From Chroococcus sp. FPU101 (GTDB taxonomy: Bacteria > Cyanobacteriota > Cyanobacteriia > Cyanobacteriales > Microcystaceae): a stretch of DNA of 64,000 nucleotides. The position numbers were made by a program, and so were the translations under genes. The notes under the pieces are model-generated. The model saw only the letters and a list, made by a program, of their open reading frames with translations, ran no database searches and had not been told where the DNA came from. This document shows positions 19,611 to 28,368 of this stretch, one piece after another; position 1 is the stretch's first letter, and the number at the start of each line of letters is the position of its first letter. The stretch lies in the NCBI RefSeq assembly GCF_017312365.1, contig NZ_BLJI01000004.1:124001-188000 (forward strand). Reading direction: 5' to 3'.

Positions 19611-20801
19611 ATGACCAACGATACATCCCGTAGAGAAGCGGTACAACGCCTTTATAATACTTATCCTTTTCCTCCTGAACCTTTACTGGATGAACCACCA
19701 CCCGGCTATAATTGGCGATGGAATTGGACTGCTGCTTATAGTTTCTGTACTGGACAAAAACCAACCCGCTTCGATGTCCGAATTTTAGATGCTGGTTGCG
19801 GTACTGGTGTTGGAACAGAGTATCTAATTTTCCTTAATCCTGATGCGGAAATTGTCGGGATAGATCTGAGCGAAAAAGCGTTAGAAATTGCTCAAGAAAG
19901 ATGCCAAAGATCAGGGGTTATCGCTTCTCACAATGCTTCTGTTTCATTTCATCATATCAATATCGAAAATGCTGATCAAATCTCTGGAGAATTCGATTTA
20001 ATTAATTGTGTCGGGGTTTTACATCATTTGCCTGATCCGATTAAAGGAATTCAAGCTTTAGCCAAAAAATTAGCCCCTGGTGGGTTGTTTCATATTTTTG
20101 TTTATGCTGAGTTGGGACGTTGGGAAATTCAACTAATGCAACAAGCGATCGCACTTCTTCAAGGGGAGAGAAAAGGCGATTACAAAGATGGTGTTTTTGT
20201 TGGTCGTCAGATTTTTAATTCATTGCCAGAAAATAATCGAATTGTCAAGCGAGAAAAAGAACGATGGTCATTAGAAAACCACAGAGATGAATCTTTTGCT
20301 GATATGTATGTTCATCCTCAAGAAGTGGATTACAACATTAATACTCTATTTGAATTGATTGACGCTTCAGGTTTAGAGTTTATTGGTTTTTCTAATCCCC
20401 AATACTGGCAATTAGAGCGTTTATTGGGCAAATCACCCGACTTACTGGAACGCACTAAACATTTAAGCGAGCGAGAAAAATATCGTTTGATAGAACTTTT
20501 AGATCCTGAAATTACTCACTATGAGTTTTTCTTGGGTAAACCACCTATCCTAAAAACCGACTGGTCAAATGATCAGTTTTTACTGGCTGCTGTTCCTGAA
20601 ATTCATCCCTGTATGCACGGTTGGCCGAGTCCAACACTGCTTAATTTAGATTATCAACCGATTACATTAGCCCCAGAAGAATTTAGGTTTATGCAGTTGT
20701 GTGATGGAAAAACTGTCGGTGAGATCATCCCAGAAACCGATCTCAGTTTAGACGGAGTGCGATCGCTCCAACAAAAACAGTTAATTATTCTATCGACATA
20801 G
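19611..20801 (+). CDS. SAM-dependent methyltransferase with C-terminal extension
   Basis: The start is taken at the ATG at 19611 (MTNDTSRREAVQRLYNTYPF), 12 bases inside a longer frame that opens with TTG; the product is 396 residues. The class I methyltransferase fold shows motif I (VRILDAGCGTGVGTEYL, about 56-72), the acidic residue in VGIDLSEKAL, and the INCVGVLHHLPDP segment (motif IV region). About 150 C-terminal residues are outside the core, ending in a segment (FMQLCDGKTVGEII) resembling the PqqD/HTH-like tails of some cyanobacterial methyltransferases. The substrate is unknown. Confidence 0.82.
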   Translation: MTNDTSRREAVQRLYNTYPFPPEPLLDEPPPGYNWRWNWTAAYSFCTGQKPTRFDVRILDAGCGTGVGTEYLIFLNPDAEIVGIDLSEKALEIAQERCQRSGVIASHNASVSFHHINIENADQISGEFDLINCVGVLHHLPDPIKGIQALAKKLAPGGLFHIFVYAELGRWEIQLMQQAIALLQGERKGDYKDGVFVGRQIFNSLPENNRIVKREKERWSLENHRDESFADMYVHPQEVDYNINTLFELIDASGLEFIGFSNPQYWQLERLLGKSPDLLERTKHLSEREKYRLIELLDPEITHYEFFLGKPPILKTDWSNDQFLLAAVPEIHPCMHGWPSPTLLNLDYQPITLAPEEFRFMQLCDGKTVGEIIPETDLSLDGVRSLQQKQLIILST

Positions 20802-20809
20802 TTTGAAGG

Positions 20810-20836
20810 GTTAAGGGCGATCCCTCAACTTTTTTT
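20810..20836 (+). terminator. Terminator between the methyltransferase gene and ftsY
   Basis: The hairpin GTTAAGGG/CCCTCAAC (seven pairs with one internal mismatch) has a 4-base loop and is followed by seven T. It starts nine bases after the methyltransferase stop codon and faces the convergent ftsY gene. Confidence 0.75.
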
Positions 20837-20845
20837 ACCCTAAAT

Positions 20846-22219
20846 TTAGCCATTTAAAAGAGCTTCGACAAACTCATAACTCGAAAAGGGTCTTAGATCC
20901 TCAATTCCTTCACCTGCACCAATAAAGCGAATGGGTAGGTTTAATTCTTGTACGACTGCTAAAGCGACTCCACCTTTAGCGGTTCCATCTAATTTAGTTA
21001 AAACTACGCCACTGAGTTGTGCTGCTTCGGCGAATACCTGCGCTTGACGGAGACCATTTTGCCCCAAGGTAGCATCTAAGACCAATAATGACTCTACATG
21101 AGCGTTACTGGCTTTTTTATCGACAATACGGCGAATTTTAGTCAATTCGTCCATTAAATTTTTCTTGTTCTGTAAACGTCCTGCGGTATCCACTAATAAG
21201 AGTTCAGTATTTCTTGCTTGTGCTGCTGCGATGCCATCAAAGACGACGGCGGCGGGGTCAGTATTTTTACCAGGGTTAGCGATGACTTCTGTGCCACTGC
21301 GATCGCCCCAGACTTTGACCTGTTCCACTGCGGCGGCCCGAAAGGTATCTGCTGCGGCAATCATACAACTATAACCCGATTTTTGGGCTAGATTGGCGAG
21401 TTTACCGATAGTAGTGGTTTTACCTACGCCATTGACTCCCGTCAGTAACCAAATATTCAGCTTACCTTTTTCGGGTTCAAAACCGATATCTTCTACATCT
21501 TTGAGAGGACTATCAAGGATTTCTTGTAAAATTTCTTTGAGGTATTCTAAAGCTTGGTTAGACGGTAAAGACTCTTGACGTAGTTTTGTTTGTAGTGCAT
21601 CTATAATCTGATCAGTTGCCTCTACTCCGACATCGGCTTGTAGTAATAAAGATTCAATATCAGAAACCGCATCTTGATTGAGTGGCCCCTGTCCTACAAT
21701 GGATTTAAGCTGATTAACTAATCCTCGTCTAGTTTTACCAAGTCCTCGGCGAAGCCGTTTAAGCCAGTTGATTTCTTCTTCGGAAACATCTTCCGCTTTT
21801 CGTCCTTGTTTAGCTAAAACATTGGCTGACCAAACAAATTCTTCATCGATATCATCGGTTTGGGTCGTTGTTTCTGGTTCGTCTGCTGGTGATGTAATTG
21901 CCGTTTCTTTGAGTTGTTCGAGTCGGGCTGATTTTTGCATCCAAGCGGGGCCTGATGCGGTTACTGTTTCTTCTGCTGTCTCGCTAGTTTCTGCCTCGGT
22001 TGGGTTGACTTCTGTCGTCTCTTGTGCTTTGCGTTGTTGAATATTTTTAAATGCAGCTTTTGCCCAGTTGAGTTGATTTTTCTCGGTTACTTCTTCGCTT
22101 GACTCAACGGTTGTATCTTGATCTTCTACTACGATAGGCTGTTGTTCTTGTTCTTGTTCTTGTTCCTGTTCTTGGGGTTGATTAGAGGAACTATGCTGAC
22201 GACGAAACCAGTTAAACAT
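20846..22219 (-). CDS. ftsY: Signal recognition particle receptor FtsY
   Basis: FtsY is the membrane-associated GTPase that receives SRP-ribosome complexes at the translocon. The 457-residue protein has an acidic, low-complexity N-terminal A domain (about 1-150), including a Q-E repeat at about 16-27, then the N domain helices (150-250). The G domain has P-loop GVNGVGKTT (261-269), the I-box segment AADTFRAAAVEQ, DTAGR, TKLDG and the closing GAGEGIEDLRPF. It is convergent with the methyltransferase gene. The Q-E tract is encoded by a hexanucleotide repeat. Confidence 0.96.
   Translation of the reverse strand: MFNWFRRQHSSSNQPQEQEQEQEQEQQPIVVEDQDTTVESSEEVTEKNQLNWAKAAFKNIQQRKAQETTEVNPTEAETSETAEETVTASGPAWMQKSARLEQLKETAITSPADEPETTTQTDDIDEEFVWSANVLAKQGRKAEDVSEEEINWLKRLRRGLGKTRRGLVNQLKSIVGQGPLNQDAVSDIESLLLQADVGVEATDQIIDALQTKLRQESLPSNQALEYLKEILQEILDSPLKDVEDIGFEPEKGKLNIWLLTGVNGVGKTTTIGKLANLAQKSGYSCMIAAADTFRAAAVEQVKVWGDRSGTEVIANPGKNTDPAAVVFDGIAAAQARNTELLLVDTAGRLQNKKNLMDELTKIRRIVDKKASNAHVESLLVLDATLGQNGLRQAQVFAEAAQLSGVVLTKLDGTAKGGVALAVVQELNLPIRFIGAGEGIEDLRPFSSYEFVEALLNG
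22139..22177. repeat. Hexanucleotide microsatellite in ftsY
   Basis: About six tandem units of a TTGTTC-type hexamer, the last with one substitution, encode the alternating Gln-Glu run in the FtsY acidic domain. A multiple of three keeps the frame when the copy number changes. Confidence 0.75.
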
Positions 22220-22298
22220 TCAAGGACGATGGTAAGAATATAAGGGGTGTATGTCTATCTTACTGAAAAAAGAGAAATACTTATGAGTGTTCAAGATT

Positions 22299-22317
22299 GG
22301 GTTTGGAGACTAAACCC
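22299..22317. repeat. Palindromic intergenic repeat (GGGTTTGG family), copy 1
   Basis: The inverted repeat GGGTTT/AAACCC has a short centre, with ACCCCTAC to its right, matching the TAGGGGTTTGG consensus of the family. A partial second copy (TAGGGGTTTGATTGCCAA) lies about 40 bases further at 22344-22361. Both lie between ftsY and get3d. Confidence 0.6.
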
Positions 22318-22363
22318 CTACTACAATTAGATTAGAAATTTAATAGGGGTTTGATTGCCAATT

Positions 22364-23554
22364 TTAAGCGGCAACTGCACCAGTAAACCGAATTTTCAGA
22401 TAATCATCTTCCATTTTTGCCCCAGAGGGTTTTAGGGCGGCTAAGGCTTGCGGTAAAACTAAATTACGACGATGATTACCGATACGGATATTTAGTTCAT
22501 CTCCTGTTTTATTGAGTTGGACTTGTTCTTTAGGTATTCCAGGTAAATACAATTCTAGGCTGTAGTTATTTTTGTCTTGAACAACGCGAATTGTATTTTC
22601 TTTGTAATAAACTTGTGTTGGATCTTCTCCTGATGAGAAAAGCGTATTTTTGAGGCGTTCTAGGGCTTCTAAACCGCACATTTCCTCAGAGTATAGGGGT
22701 ACTTCCTTGACGGGTAAGGGGTGGAAATTATCGTAAATCTCTTGTTTATAAAATTGCTGGTTTTCTTTCCATTTTTGAAAAAAAGGATCTGTGACTTGAT
22801 TGGGTATAATGCGGTTAGCCACAATGAGATCCGTTGCTACATTGTATAAACTAAGATAAGCATGAGCGCGTAAAGACTCTTTGATCACCATTTTTTCGGG
22901 GTTAGTAACCAAACGTACCGATGTTTGAGTATTATCGGTTAAAACTTTTTCTAATGCTTCGATTTGTTCATAAAATTCGTAGGGTGCATCCATTACTTCT
23001 TTGTCGGGAAGTGAAAAACCAGCGATCGGTCTAAAAATTGGTTCTACAAGGGGTCTTAAGGCGGCTGACATTCCTTGTAACGGCTTGTAAAATCTTCTCA
23101 TATACCAGCCACTCACTTCGGGTAAACTGAGTAGGCGTAGGGCGGTTCCAGTGGGTGCAGAATCGATAATGAGAACATCATAGGTTCCCTCATCGTAGTG
23201 TCGTTTCATCCGTACTAAGCCAAAAATTTCATCCATTCCGGGCAAAATGGCTAATTCTTCGGCTTGGACTCCTTCTAAACCTCTTGCTTGCAAAACTTGG
23301 GTAATGTAGCGTTTGACAGCCCCCCAGTTTTGTTCTAGTTCCATCAGTGCATCAAGTTCAGCCCCCCACAAATTAGGTTGAACTTGTTTCGGCTCATGTC
23401 CTAATTCTAAATCAAAACTATCGGCTAAAGAATGCGCTGGATCGGTACTTAAAACAAGGGTTTTGTAACCGAGTTCTGCACATTGAAGTCCTGTAGCCGC
23501 CGCGACGGAGGTTTTACCGACACCCCCTTTACCTGTCATCAGAATTACACGCAT
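22364..23554 (-). CDS. get3d: ArsA/Get3-family ATPase with C-terminal alpha-crystallin domain (Get3d type)
   Basis: A 396-residue protein whose deviant Walker A motif GKGGVGKT (8-15) and DPAHS switch segment mark the ArsA/Get3 family. Residues about 1-300 form the ATPase domain. About 315-390 form a beta-sandwich resembling small heat-shock (HSP20/ArsA-HSP20) domains ([16 protein letters not shown] and [17 protein letters not shown]). This fusion is the published Get3d architecture of photosynthetic organisms, likely a chaperone or targeting ATPase for membrane proteins, with the client unknown. It stands alone on this strand next to a DUF2358 gene. Confidence 0.88.
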   Translation of the reverse strand: MRVILMTGKGGVGKTSVAAATGLQCAELGYKTLVLSTDPAHSLADSFDLELGHEPKQVQPNLWGAELDALMELEQNWGAVKRYITQVLQARGLEGVQAEELAILPGMDEIFGLVRMKRHYDEGTYDVLIIDSAPTGTALRLLSLPEVSGWYMRRFYKPLQGMSAALRPLVEPIFRPIAGFSLPDKEVMDAPYEFYEQIEALEKVLTDNTQTSVRLVTNPEKMVIKESLRAHAYLSLYNVATDLIVANRIIPNQVTDPFFQKWKENQQFYKQEIYDNFHPLPVKEVPLYSEEMCGLEALERLKNTLFSSGEDPTQVYYKENTIRVVQDKNNYSLELYLPGIPKEQVQLNKTGDELNIRIGNHRRNLVLPQALAALKPSGAKMEDDYLKIRFTGAVAA

Positions 23555-23609
23555 GAGTCCCTATTTCTGAGAAAAATTTACAATACTTATCTTTATTATG
23601 ACGAGAAAA

Positions 23610-23993
23610 TCAGCGTTTAGGGAATATATGCTGTTTAACGACGTCCCATCGTGAACAATTCCAATAATCGACATGAGAAATAATTTTCTGATTTTCGTCT
23701 AAGGTTAACTCAGTTCGCCCTGGAATTGCGATTCGAGGTTGCCAAGGTAAAGGTGTTGTCCAATTGAGTGTCCATTTCAGGTGAATTATGTTTTGTTCTC
23801 GATAAATTTCATGGAGATCCATTTTGATATTTTGAAAAAAAGTTCCCATAAATCGAATCATTGCTTTATATTTATTGATTCCACGAAATTCATTTAAAGG
23901 ATCTTTAAAATAAACTTTATCAGCATACAGATCGTAATGTTGATCAACAGGAAATCGTTGATAATCCTCTTGTAAGATTTCTACAATATTCAT
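23610..23993 (-). CDS. DUF2358 protein (NTF2-like fold)
   Basis: A 127-residue cytoplasmic protein of the DUF2358 family common to cyanobacteria and plants. Recognisable are the start IVEILQEDYQRFP, the LYADKVYFKDPLNEFRGI segment, and the end ISHVDYWNCSRWDVV, which resembles the SnoaL/NTF2 fold. No catalytic role is established. It lies 13 bases from the endonuclease/exonuclease/phosphatase gene on the same strand and is likely cotranscribed with it. Confidence 0.8.
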   Translation of the reverse strand: MNIVEILQEDYQRFPVDQHYDLYADKVYFKDPLNEFRGINKYKAMIRFMGTFFQNIKMDLHEIYREQNIIHLKWTLNWTTPLPWQPRIAIPGRTELTLDENQKIISHVDYWNCSRWDVVKQHIFPKR

Positions 23994-24006
23994 AATTCCA
24001 ATTTAA

Positions 24007-24801
24007 TTAATGTGAATTGTTGACTAAAAACTTGCCAATTACAGGACAATGATCGGAAGGGAATAGATCATCCCATTTTCCTTGATCAACTTTAATCTCT
24101 TGTAAGGTGACTCGTCCATCATAATAAATAGTATCAATGGCTAAAAACGGTTTGTCTGTAAAATCATGAAAACTGAGTTGTTTAGAAATTTCAACATCAG
24201 ACATGGCATCTTTTAAAAAAAGATCATTTGGTAACGGTTGTAAAAAGGTTTGTCTTTCTATTGTATCGGGTGTTGAATTAAAATCTCCTGTCAAGAATAA
24301 ATAGCTATTTTTAAAATCTAACTCACTTAAACGCTCCATAATTAACTTAGCACCCAGTTTTCTCGCTATTTCACTATTGTGATCTAAGTGGGTGTTGTAG
24401 TGAGTAATATTAATGTCTTCCTCTAAGGTTTGAAACTGGCCCCAAGTCACCATACGTGGGTAACTATTTTTCCAATGATGTGTCACACTACCAGGAATTT
24501 CTGGTGTTTCACTGAGAGAAAAATCACCTGCTGCTAGACACTTTAAACGCTCAGTATTATAAAAAATTGTACAACGTTCACCCGTATCATTTCCTGTTCT
24601 GTCGCGTCCAATACTTTGATAATTTGGTAACATCCGATGTAAGTCTAATAATTGATGAGCTTTTCCTTCTTGGGTACCAATTAAATCAGGTTTATAATGA
24701 GTAATTAAAGAGGCGATCGCTTTTCTTCTGAATCGCCAATTTTTATCATCAGGATCGGGTTTATCATAACGAATATTGAGACTAATAATTTTGAGTTGCA
24801 T
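24007..24801 (-). CDS. Endonuclease/exonuclease/phosphatase family protein
   Basis: A 264-residue protein of the EEP fold (AP endonuclease, inositol phosphatase and DNase I relatives). Motifs include the N-terminal LNIRYD, the metal-binding glutamate in GTQEG (about 43-47), HYNTHLDH, the catalytic TGDFNSTPD and the C-terminal SDHCPV with the Asp-His pair. No signal peptide is visible. Sequences of this subtype are often annotated as metal-dependent hydrolases; the substrate may be a nucleic acid or a phosphoester. It is upstream of the DUF2358 gene. Confidence 0.85.
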   Translation of the reverse strand: MQLKIISLNIRYDKPDPDDKNWRFRRKAIASLITHYKPDLIGTQEGKAHQLLDLHRMLPNYQSIGRDRTGNDTGERCTIFYNTERLKCLAAGDFSLSETPEIPGSVTHHWKNSYPRMVTWGQFQTLEEDINITHYNTHLDHNSEIARKLGAKLIMERLSELDFKNSYLFLTGDFNSTPDTIERQTFLQPLPNDLFLKDAMSDVEISKQLSFHDFTDKPFLAIDTIYYDGRVTLQEIKVDQGKWDDLFPSDHCPVIGKFLVNNSH

Positions 24802-24893
24802 TGTTAAAGGATATTAATGATTTAACGTTTTGACTATTTTTTAATTATAATTAGAACTAACCTGATTTTAGAGCAGACTTATTTTATTTTATT

Positions 24894-25526
24894 ATGACAC
24901 AAACCCTATTCGCTCAATCAATTGGCTTGGATGACTTAATTAGAAACTTTAATCTCAAGCGAGTTGAGGAGCAAGATTTTTTTTATGAATGGCAAGAGAG
25001 CTTACCCGATATCTCTGATTTTGAAAAGCAGCAATTAGATAAGGTTAAAGCTGGGTATTGGAATTTACTGGATTATCCTCCTGTTTTAGAAGATATAGTG
25101 AGAATGACGATTTTAGATCCGATTTTGTTTATTGGAGATTTTTATCTAAAGCCTTTTTATCTTCGCTCTGAAGAACCTGTAGAAATTGTTACAGAAGACG
25201 AAGGAATAGTAATCAAAGGGAGGATGGATACATTAATTTTAAAAGAACAATTTTGGGTAATGGTGATTGAAGCCAAAAAATTATCTTATTCTGTAGAAGA
25301 AGGAGTAGCTCAAATTCTAGCTTATATGTTAGCCAATCCTCAACCCGAAAAACCCAATTATGGCATGATTACAAATGGGGGTAGTTTTATGTTTATTAAA
25401 CTGGTACAAGGAACGATTCCTCAATATGCCACTTCACGTGTTTACATTACTCGCAATCCTGGGAATGAATTGTATGATGTGCTTAGAGTTCTCAAACATT
25501 TAACACAAATCGTGATTAATTCTTAA
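24894..25526 (+). CDS. PD-(D/E)XK nuclease-fold protein (restriction-subunit-like)
   Basis: A 210-residue cyanobacterial protein usually annotated as related to restriction endonuclease subunit R. The nuclease core reads GRMDTLIL then MVIEAKKLSY (about 103-131), giving the D...ExK triad, followed by a helix (EGVAQILAYMLANP). No methylase or specificity gene is nearby, so a classic restriction role is unlikely from context. The next gene begins just one base after its stop codon. Confidence 0.75.
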   Translation: MTQTLFAQSIGLDDLIRNFNLKRVEEQDFFYEWQESLPDISDFEKQQLDKVKAGYWNLLDYPPVLEDIVRMTILDPILFIGDFYLKPFYLRSEEPVEIVTEDEGIVIKGRMDTLILKEQFWVMVIEAKKLSYSVEEGVAQILAYMLANPQPEKPNYGMITNGGSFMFIKLVQGTIPQYATSRVYITRNPGNELYDVLRVLKHLTQIVINS

Positions 25527-25527
25527 T

Positions 25528-26487
25528 ATGTACACAGTTAGTTTAAATCGTGCTAATTCCTATGAACTTTCAGCGTTATATTCTTCTCTTACTACTTTAC
25601 TAGAACCCCTGGGAGGAATAACCGCTTTTGTTAAACCGGGAGATAGAGTATTACTAAAACCTAATTTATTGACAGGGAGTCGCCCAGGAAAAGAATGTAT
25701 CACCCGCCCCGAATTAGTTTACTGTGTTGCTAAATTAGTCACTGAAGCAGGGGGCAAACCATTTTTAGGAGATAGCCCCGCGTTTGGGAGTGCGATGGGA
25801 GTGGCTAAAACCAATGGTTATCTACCTTTAATGAAAGAATTAGATATTCCTATTATTGAGTTTAAGGGCAAACGCTACGAAACTGAAAGTAATGAGTTTA
25901 ATCATTTGCGTTTATCTAAAGAAACAATGGATGCAGATGTCGTCATTAATTTACCGAAACTTAAATCCCACGTGCAACTGACTTTAACGATGGGAGTGAA
26001 AAATCTTTTTGGTTGTGTACCAGGAAAAATGAAAGCTTGGTGGCACATGGAAGCGGGCAAAGATGCTAACCGTTTTGGAGAGATGCTAGTAGAAACCGCA
26101 AAAGCCATTAATCCAGATTTAACCATTATAGACGGCATTATCGGACATGAAGGTAATGGCCCGAGTGGAGGCGAACCCAAATTTTTAGGAATTTTAGGGG
26201 CTTCGGCGGATGTATTTGCCTTAGATCGTGCGATGATTGAGATTATAGGCGTAGAACCTCATCTAGTCCCCACTATTGCAGCACAAATTCGTCTAGGTTA
26301 TTGTTGTGCAGAATCTGAAATTGATTTTCCTCTGCTAAGTCCTTCACAGTTAAGAATTAAGAATTGGAAATTACCAGAAGCTTTAGTCCCTATTGATTTT
26401 GGCTTCCCTCGTGTGGTTCGTTCTACATTTAAACATCTTTACATCCGATTAATTAAGGAACCTTTAACTACATATTCCAACAAATAA
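25528..26487 (+). CDS. DUF362 protein without the ferredoxin domain
   Basis: A 319-residue member of the DUF362 family. The core contains VLLKPNLLTG (about 43-52), GDSPAFGS, the VVINLPKLKSHVQLTLTMGVKNLFG segment and PDLTIIDGIIGHEGNGP, all hallmark family blocks. Many DUF362 proteins carry or adjoin 4Fe-4S modules; here no CxxCxxC cluster motif is present. The function is not established. It follows the nuclease-fold gene with one base between them and ends before a hairpin terminator. Confidence 0.85.
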   Translation: MYTVSLNRANSYELSALYSSLTTLLEPLGGITAFVKPGDRVLLKPNLLTGSRPGKECITRPELVYCVAKLVTEAGGKPFLGDSPAFGSAMGVAKTNGYLPLMKELDIPIIEFKGKRYETESNEFNHLRLSKETMDADVVINLPKLKSHVQLTLTMGVKNLFGCVPGKMKAWWHMEAGKDANRFGEMLVETAKAINPDLTIIDGIIGHEGNGPSGGEPKFLGILGASADVFALDRAMIEIIGVEPHLVPTIAAQIRLGYCCAESEIDFPLLSPSQLRIKNWKLPEALVPIDFGFPRVVRSTFKHLYIRLIKEPLTTYSNK

Positions 26488-26829
26488 CAGTCATTTATCG
26501 ATGGTTCGGTTAAATTGGCTACATCAAGATCAAGCTTTCTATCGTAATCTCATTTATATAAAGACATAAAGTCAATATCACCCTCCGATTGCAAAAAAAA
26601 GAATGGCTGAGGCTTCGACTGCGTAGTCATCCCAGCTATTCTTCTTATTTAGTTGAATGATTTTTGCTGTGTTTAATCTACAGGGTAATTTCACTTATTT
26701 CTTTAGGTATGTTAAAAAATTTAATTAGTGTTTTTGATAAAAATTGGGTACAATAAAAATAAGAGAAAGTTCATTTTGGGAAATCCTTTCAAAAAACGCC
26801 TTCTCGATATTGAGTTCAAAAAAATTTTT
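26488..26829. other. Intergenic spacer after the DUF362 gene
   Basis: This spacer of about 340 bases holds one strong hairpin (26599-26643, listed separately) and is otherwise AT-rich with no visible gene. A longer reading of the following frame starting at 26728 adds a basic, AT-biased segment with no family character, so the spacer is taken to end at 26829. Confidence 0.6.
26599..26643 (+). terminator. Hairpin terminator of the DUF362 unit
   Basis: An 11-bp stem (AAGAATGGCTG/CAGCTATTCTT, one G-T pair) encloses an inner GACT/AGTC hairpin. An A-run precedes it and a T-rich stretch follows, so it could act in both directions. Confidence 0.65.
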
Positions 26830-27021
26830 ATGATATCTAGTAGTTCTTCTTCCAAAGTTTCCGATCCTTCTGGTCATAGGTGGGCAAGCTTCATAGGAAC
26901 GACTATTGCACTTTTAACCTTTACTATTCCTTTATTAGCCATTAGTTACAACTCTTCACCCGATAACAATTTACAGCAAAACAGTTCATCTCTAGTGTCT
27001 CAATCTCATCTCAAGGAATAA
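26830..27021 (+). CDS. Small single-pass membrane protein
   Basis: A 63-residue product from the ATG at 26830. It has a serine-rich N-terminus (ISSSSSSKVSDPSGHRWASF), one transmembrane helix (about 24-42, TTIALLTFTIPLLAISY) and a polar tail. I recall similar small proteins in other cyanobacteria beginning with a Ser-rich stretch followed by DPSGHRW, which guided the start choice. The function is unknown. It precedes ppa on the same strand. Confidence 0.6.
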   Translation: MISSSSSSKVSDPSGHRWASFIGTTIALLTFTIPLLAISYNSSPDNNLQQNSSSLVSQSHLKE

Positions 27022-27131
27022 ACAGTTATTTTCACCTGTTCAGATTATCCCACTTGTGGGTAGAATGCTTTTTGATGGGCAAGATATTACGCTTGCCCAC
27101 ATATAATACTGTCTAGCCTTTGGAGAGAATT

Positions 27132-27644
27132 GTGGATTTATCTCGTATTCCTGCTCAACCTAAATCTGGTTTAATTAATGTTTTAATCGAAATTCCTGCC
27201 GGCAGCAAAAATAAATACGAATTTGATAAAGATTTAAACGCCTTTGCTTTGGATCGTGTGCTGTATGCTTCGGTACAATATCCTTATGACTATGGTTTTA
27301 TTCCCAATACCCTTGCTGATGATGGCGATCCGCTTGATGGTATGGTAATTATGGATCAACCGACTTTTCCTGGTTGTGTGATTGCAGCGCGTCCGATCGG
27401 TATGCTAGAAATGGTAGATGGTGGCGATCGTGATGAAAAAATTCTTTGTGTACCCGCAAAAGATCCTCGCTATGCAGAAGTTAAATCCCTTAAAGATCTT
27501 GCCCCCCATCGTTTAGAAGAAATTGCCGAATTCTTTAGAACCTATAAAAACCTAGAGAAAAAAGTGACAGAAATTCTGGGATGGAAAGATGTTGATGAAG
27601 TCTCTGCTTTAGTTGAAAAATGTATTCAAGCTTATAAGGAATAA
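27132..27644 (+). CDS. ppa: Inorganic pyrophosphatase
   Basis: A family I soluble pyrophosphatase, hydrolysing PPi to drive biosynthesis. The start is GTG at 27132 ([20 protein letters not shown]), with GGAG six bases upstream; a longer TTG reading would place the ribosome-binding site inside the gene. The 170-residue length matches the family. The active-site signature [10 protein letters not shown] is intact, as are GSKNKYEFD and GGDRDEKI with their metal-binding aspartates. Confidence 0.96.
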   Translation: MDLSRIPAQPKSGLINVLIEIPAGSKNKYEFDKDLNAFALDRVLYASVQYPYDYGFIPNTLADDGDPLDGMVIMDQPTFPGCVIAARPIGMLEMVDGGDRDEKILCVPAKDPRYAEVKSLKDLAPHRLEEIAEFFRTYKNLEKKVTEILGWKDVDEVSALVEKCIQAYKE

Positions 27645-27655
27645 ATTGATTTATG

Positions 27656-27727
27656 TTGGGTTCGGAAACCAATTCCCTACAAATTAGACGAAAACTCGAT
27701 TAATTGTAGGGTTTTGGTCTTCAACCC
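27656..27727. repeat. Inverted pair of GGGTTTGG-family palindromes, copies 2 and 3
   Basis: Two copies in opposite orientation lie back to back between the convergent ppa and gpx genes. The left copy reads TTGGGTTCGGAAACC, then AATTCCCTACAA (27656-27682); the right reads TTGTAGGGTTTTGG, then TCTTCAACCC (27704-27727). They are separated by 21 bases. As a pair they could form a bidirectional terminator. Confidence 0.65.
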
Positions 27728-27736
27728 TTAGTTTTA

Positions 27737-28222
27737 CTATTGATTTAATTCTTTTTCAATCGCTTGTACTAAATCATTAGAGTCTGGTGTCACACCACTT
27801 TTATAACGGGCAACGATTTCGCCGTTTTTATTGACTAAAAATTTCTCAAAATTCCAAGATACATCGCCCTTTGGTTCAACTGACTGGGTTAAACGCTGAT
27901 ACAAAGGATGTTTCTGTGATCCAATAGCGTGTACTTTATCAAACAGATCAAAGCTTACGCCATAACTTGTTTCACAAAACTTAGCAATTTGATCATTAGT
28001 CCCTGGTTCTTGCGCCCCGAAATCATTGCAAGGAAACCCTAAAACCGCTAATCCTTGGTTTTGATATTTTTTGTTCAGTTGTTCTAAACCCCTATACTGA
28101 GATGTATAGCCACAATAGGACGCAACATTCACAATTAATAGAACTTTACCTAAATAGTCGCTTAAAGGTTTATCTTTTCCATCAATGGTTTTAACGGTGA
28201 TATCGGTGATACTGTTACTCAT
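27737..28222 (-). CDS. gpx: Glutathione peroxidase (Cys type)
   Basis: A 161-residue thiol peroxidase that reduces hydroperoxides, in cyanobacteria often with thioredoxin or NADPH. The peroxidatic residue is Cys37 in NVASYCGYT, where animal enzymes have selenocysteine. The catalytic partners are in FPCNDFGAQEPG (Gln) and SWNFEKFLV (Trp, Asn). The length and the absence of a signal peptide indicate a cytoplasmic enzyme. It is convergent with ppa. Confidence 0.94.
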   Translation of the reverse strand: MSNSITDITVKTIDGKDKPLSDYLGKVLLIVNVASYCGYTSQYRGLEQLNKKYQNQGLAVLGFPCNDFGAQEPGTNDQIAKFCETSYGVSFDLFDKVHAIGSQKHPLYQRLTQSVEPKGDVSWNFEKFLVNKNGEIVARYKSGVTPDSNDLVQAIEKELNQ

Positions 28223-28368
28223 TGCTTTAATTTTCTAAACATAACTTAATATTCTATCTGAATCGAGTCGAGTAACTGTCTAAGAGTTTCCTAAAATCTA
28301 AAAAGATGACTTTTAAAAGTCATAACTGCCAAAATAAATCATAATATCAATTGAATTGAGGCTCAACA

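Noticed and set aside
21165-22040. Three plus-strand frames antisense to ftsY
   Set aside because: They mirror FtsY codons on the opposite strand, with low-complexity Ser/Val-rich products.
26728-26829. Upstream extension of the small membrane protein before its chosen ATG
   Set aside because: The extra 34 codons are AT-biased and basic, without family similarity; the inner ATG gives a conserved-looking N-terminus.
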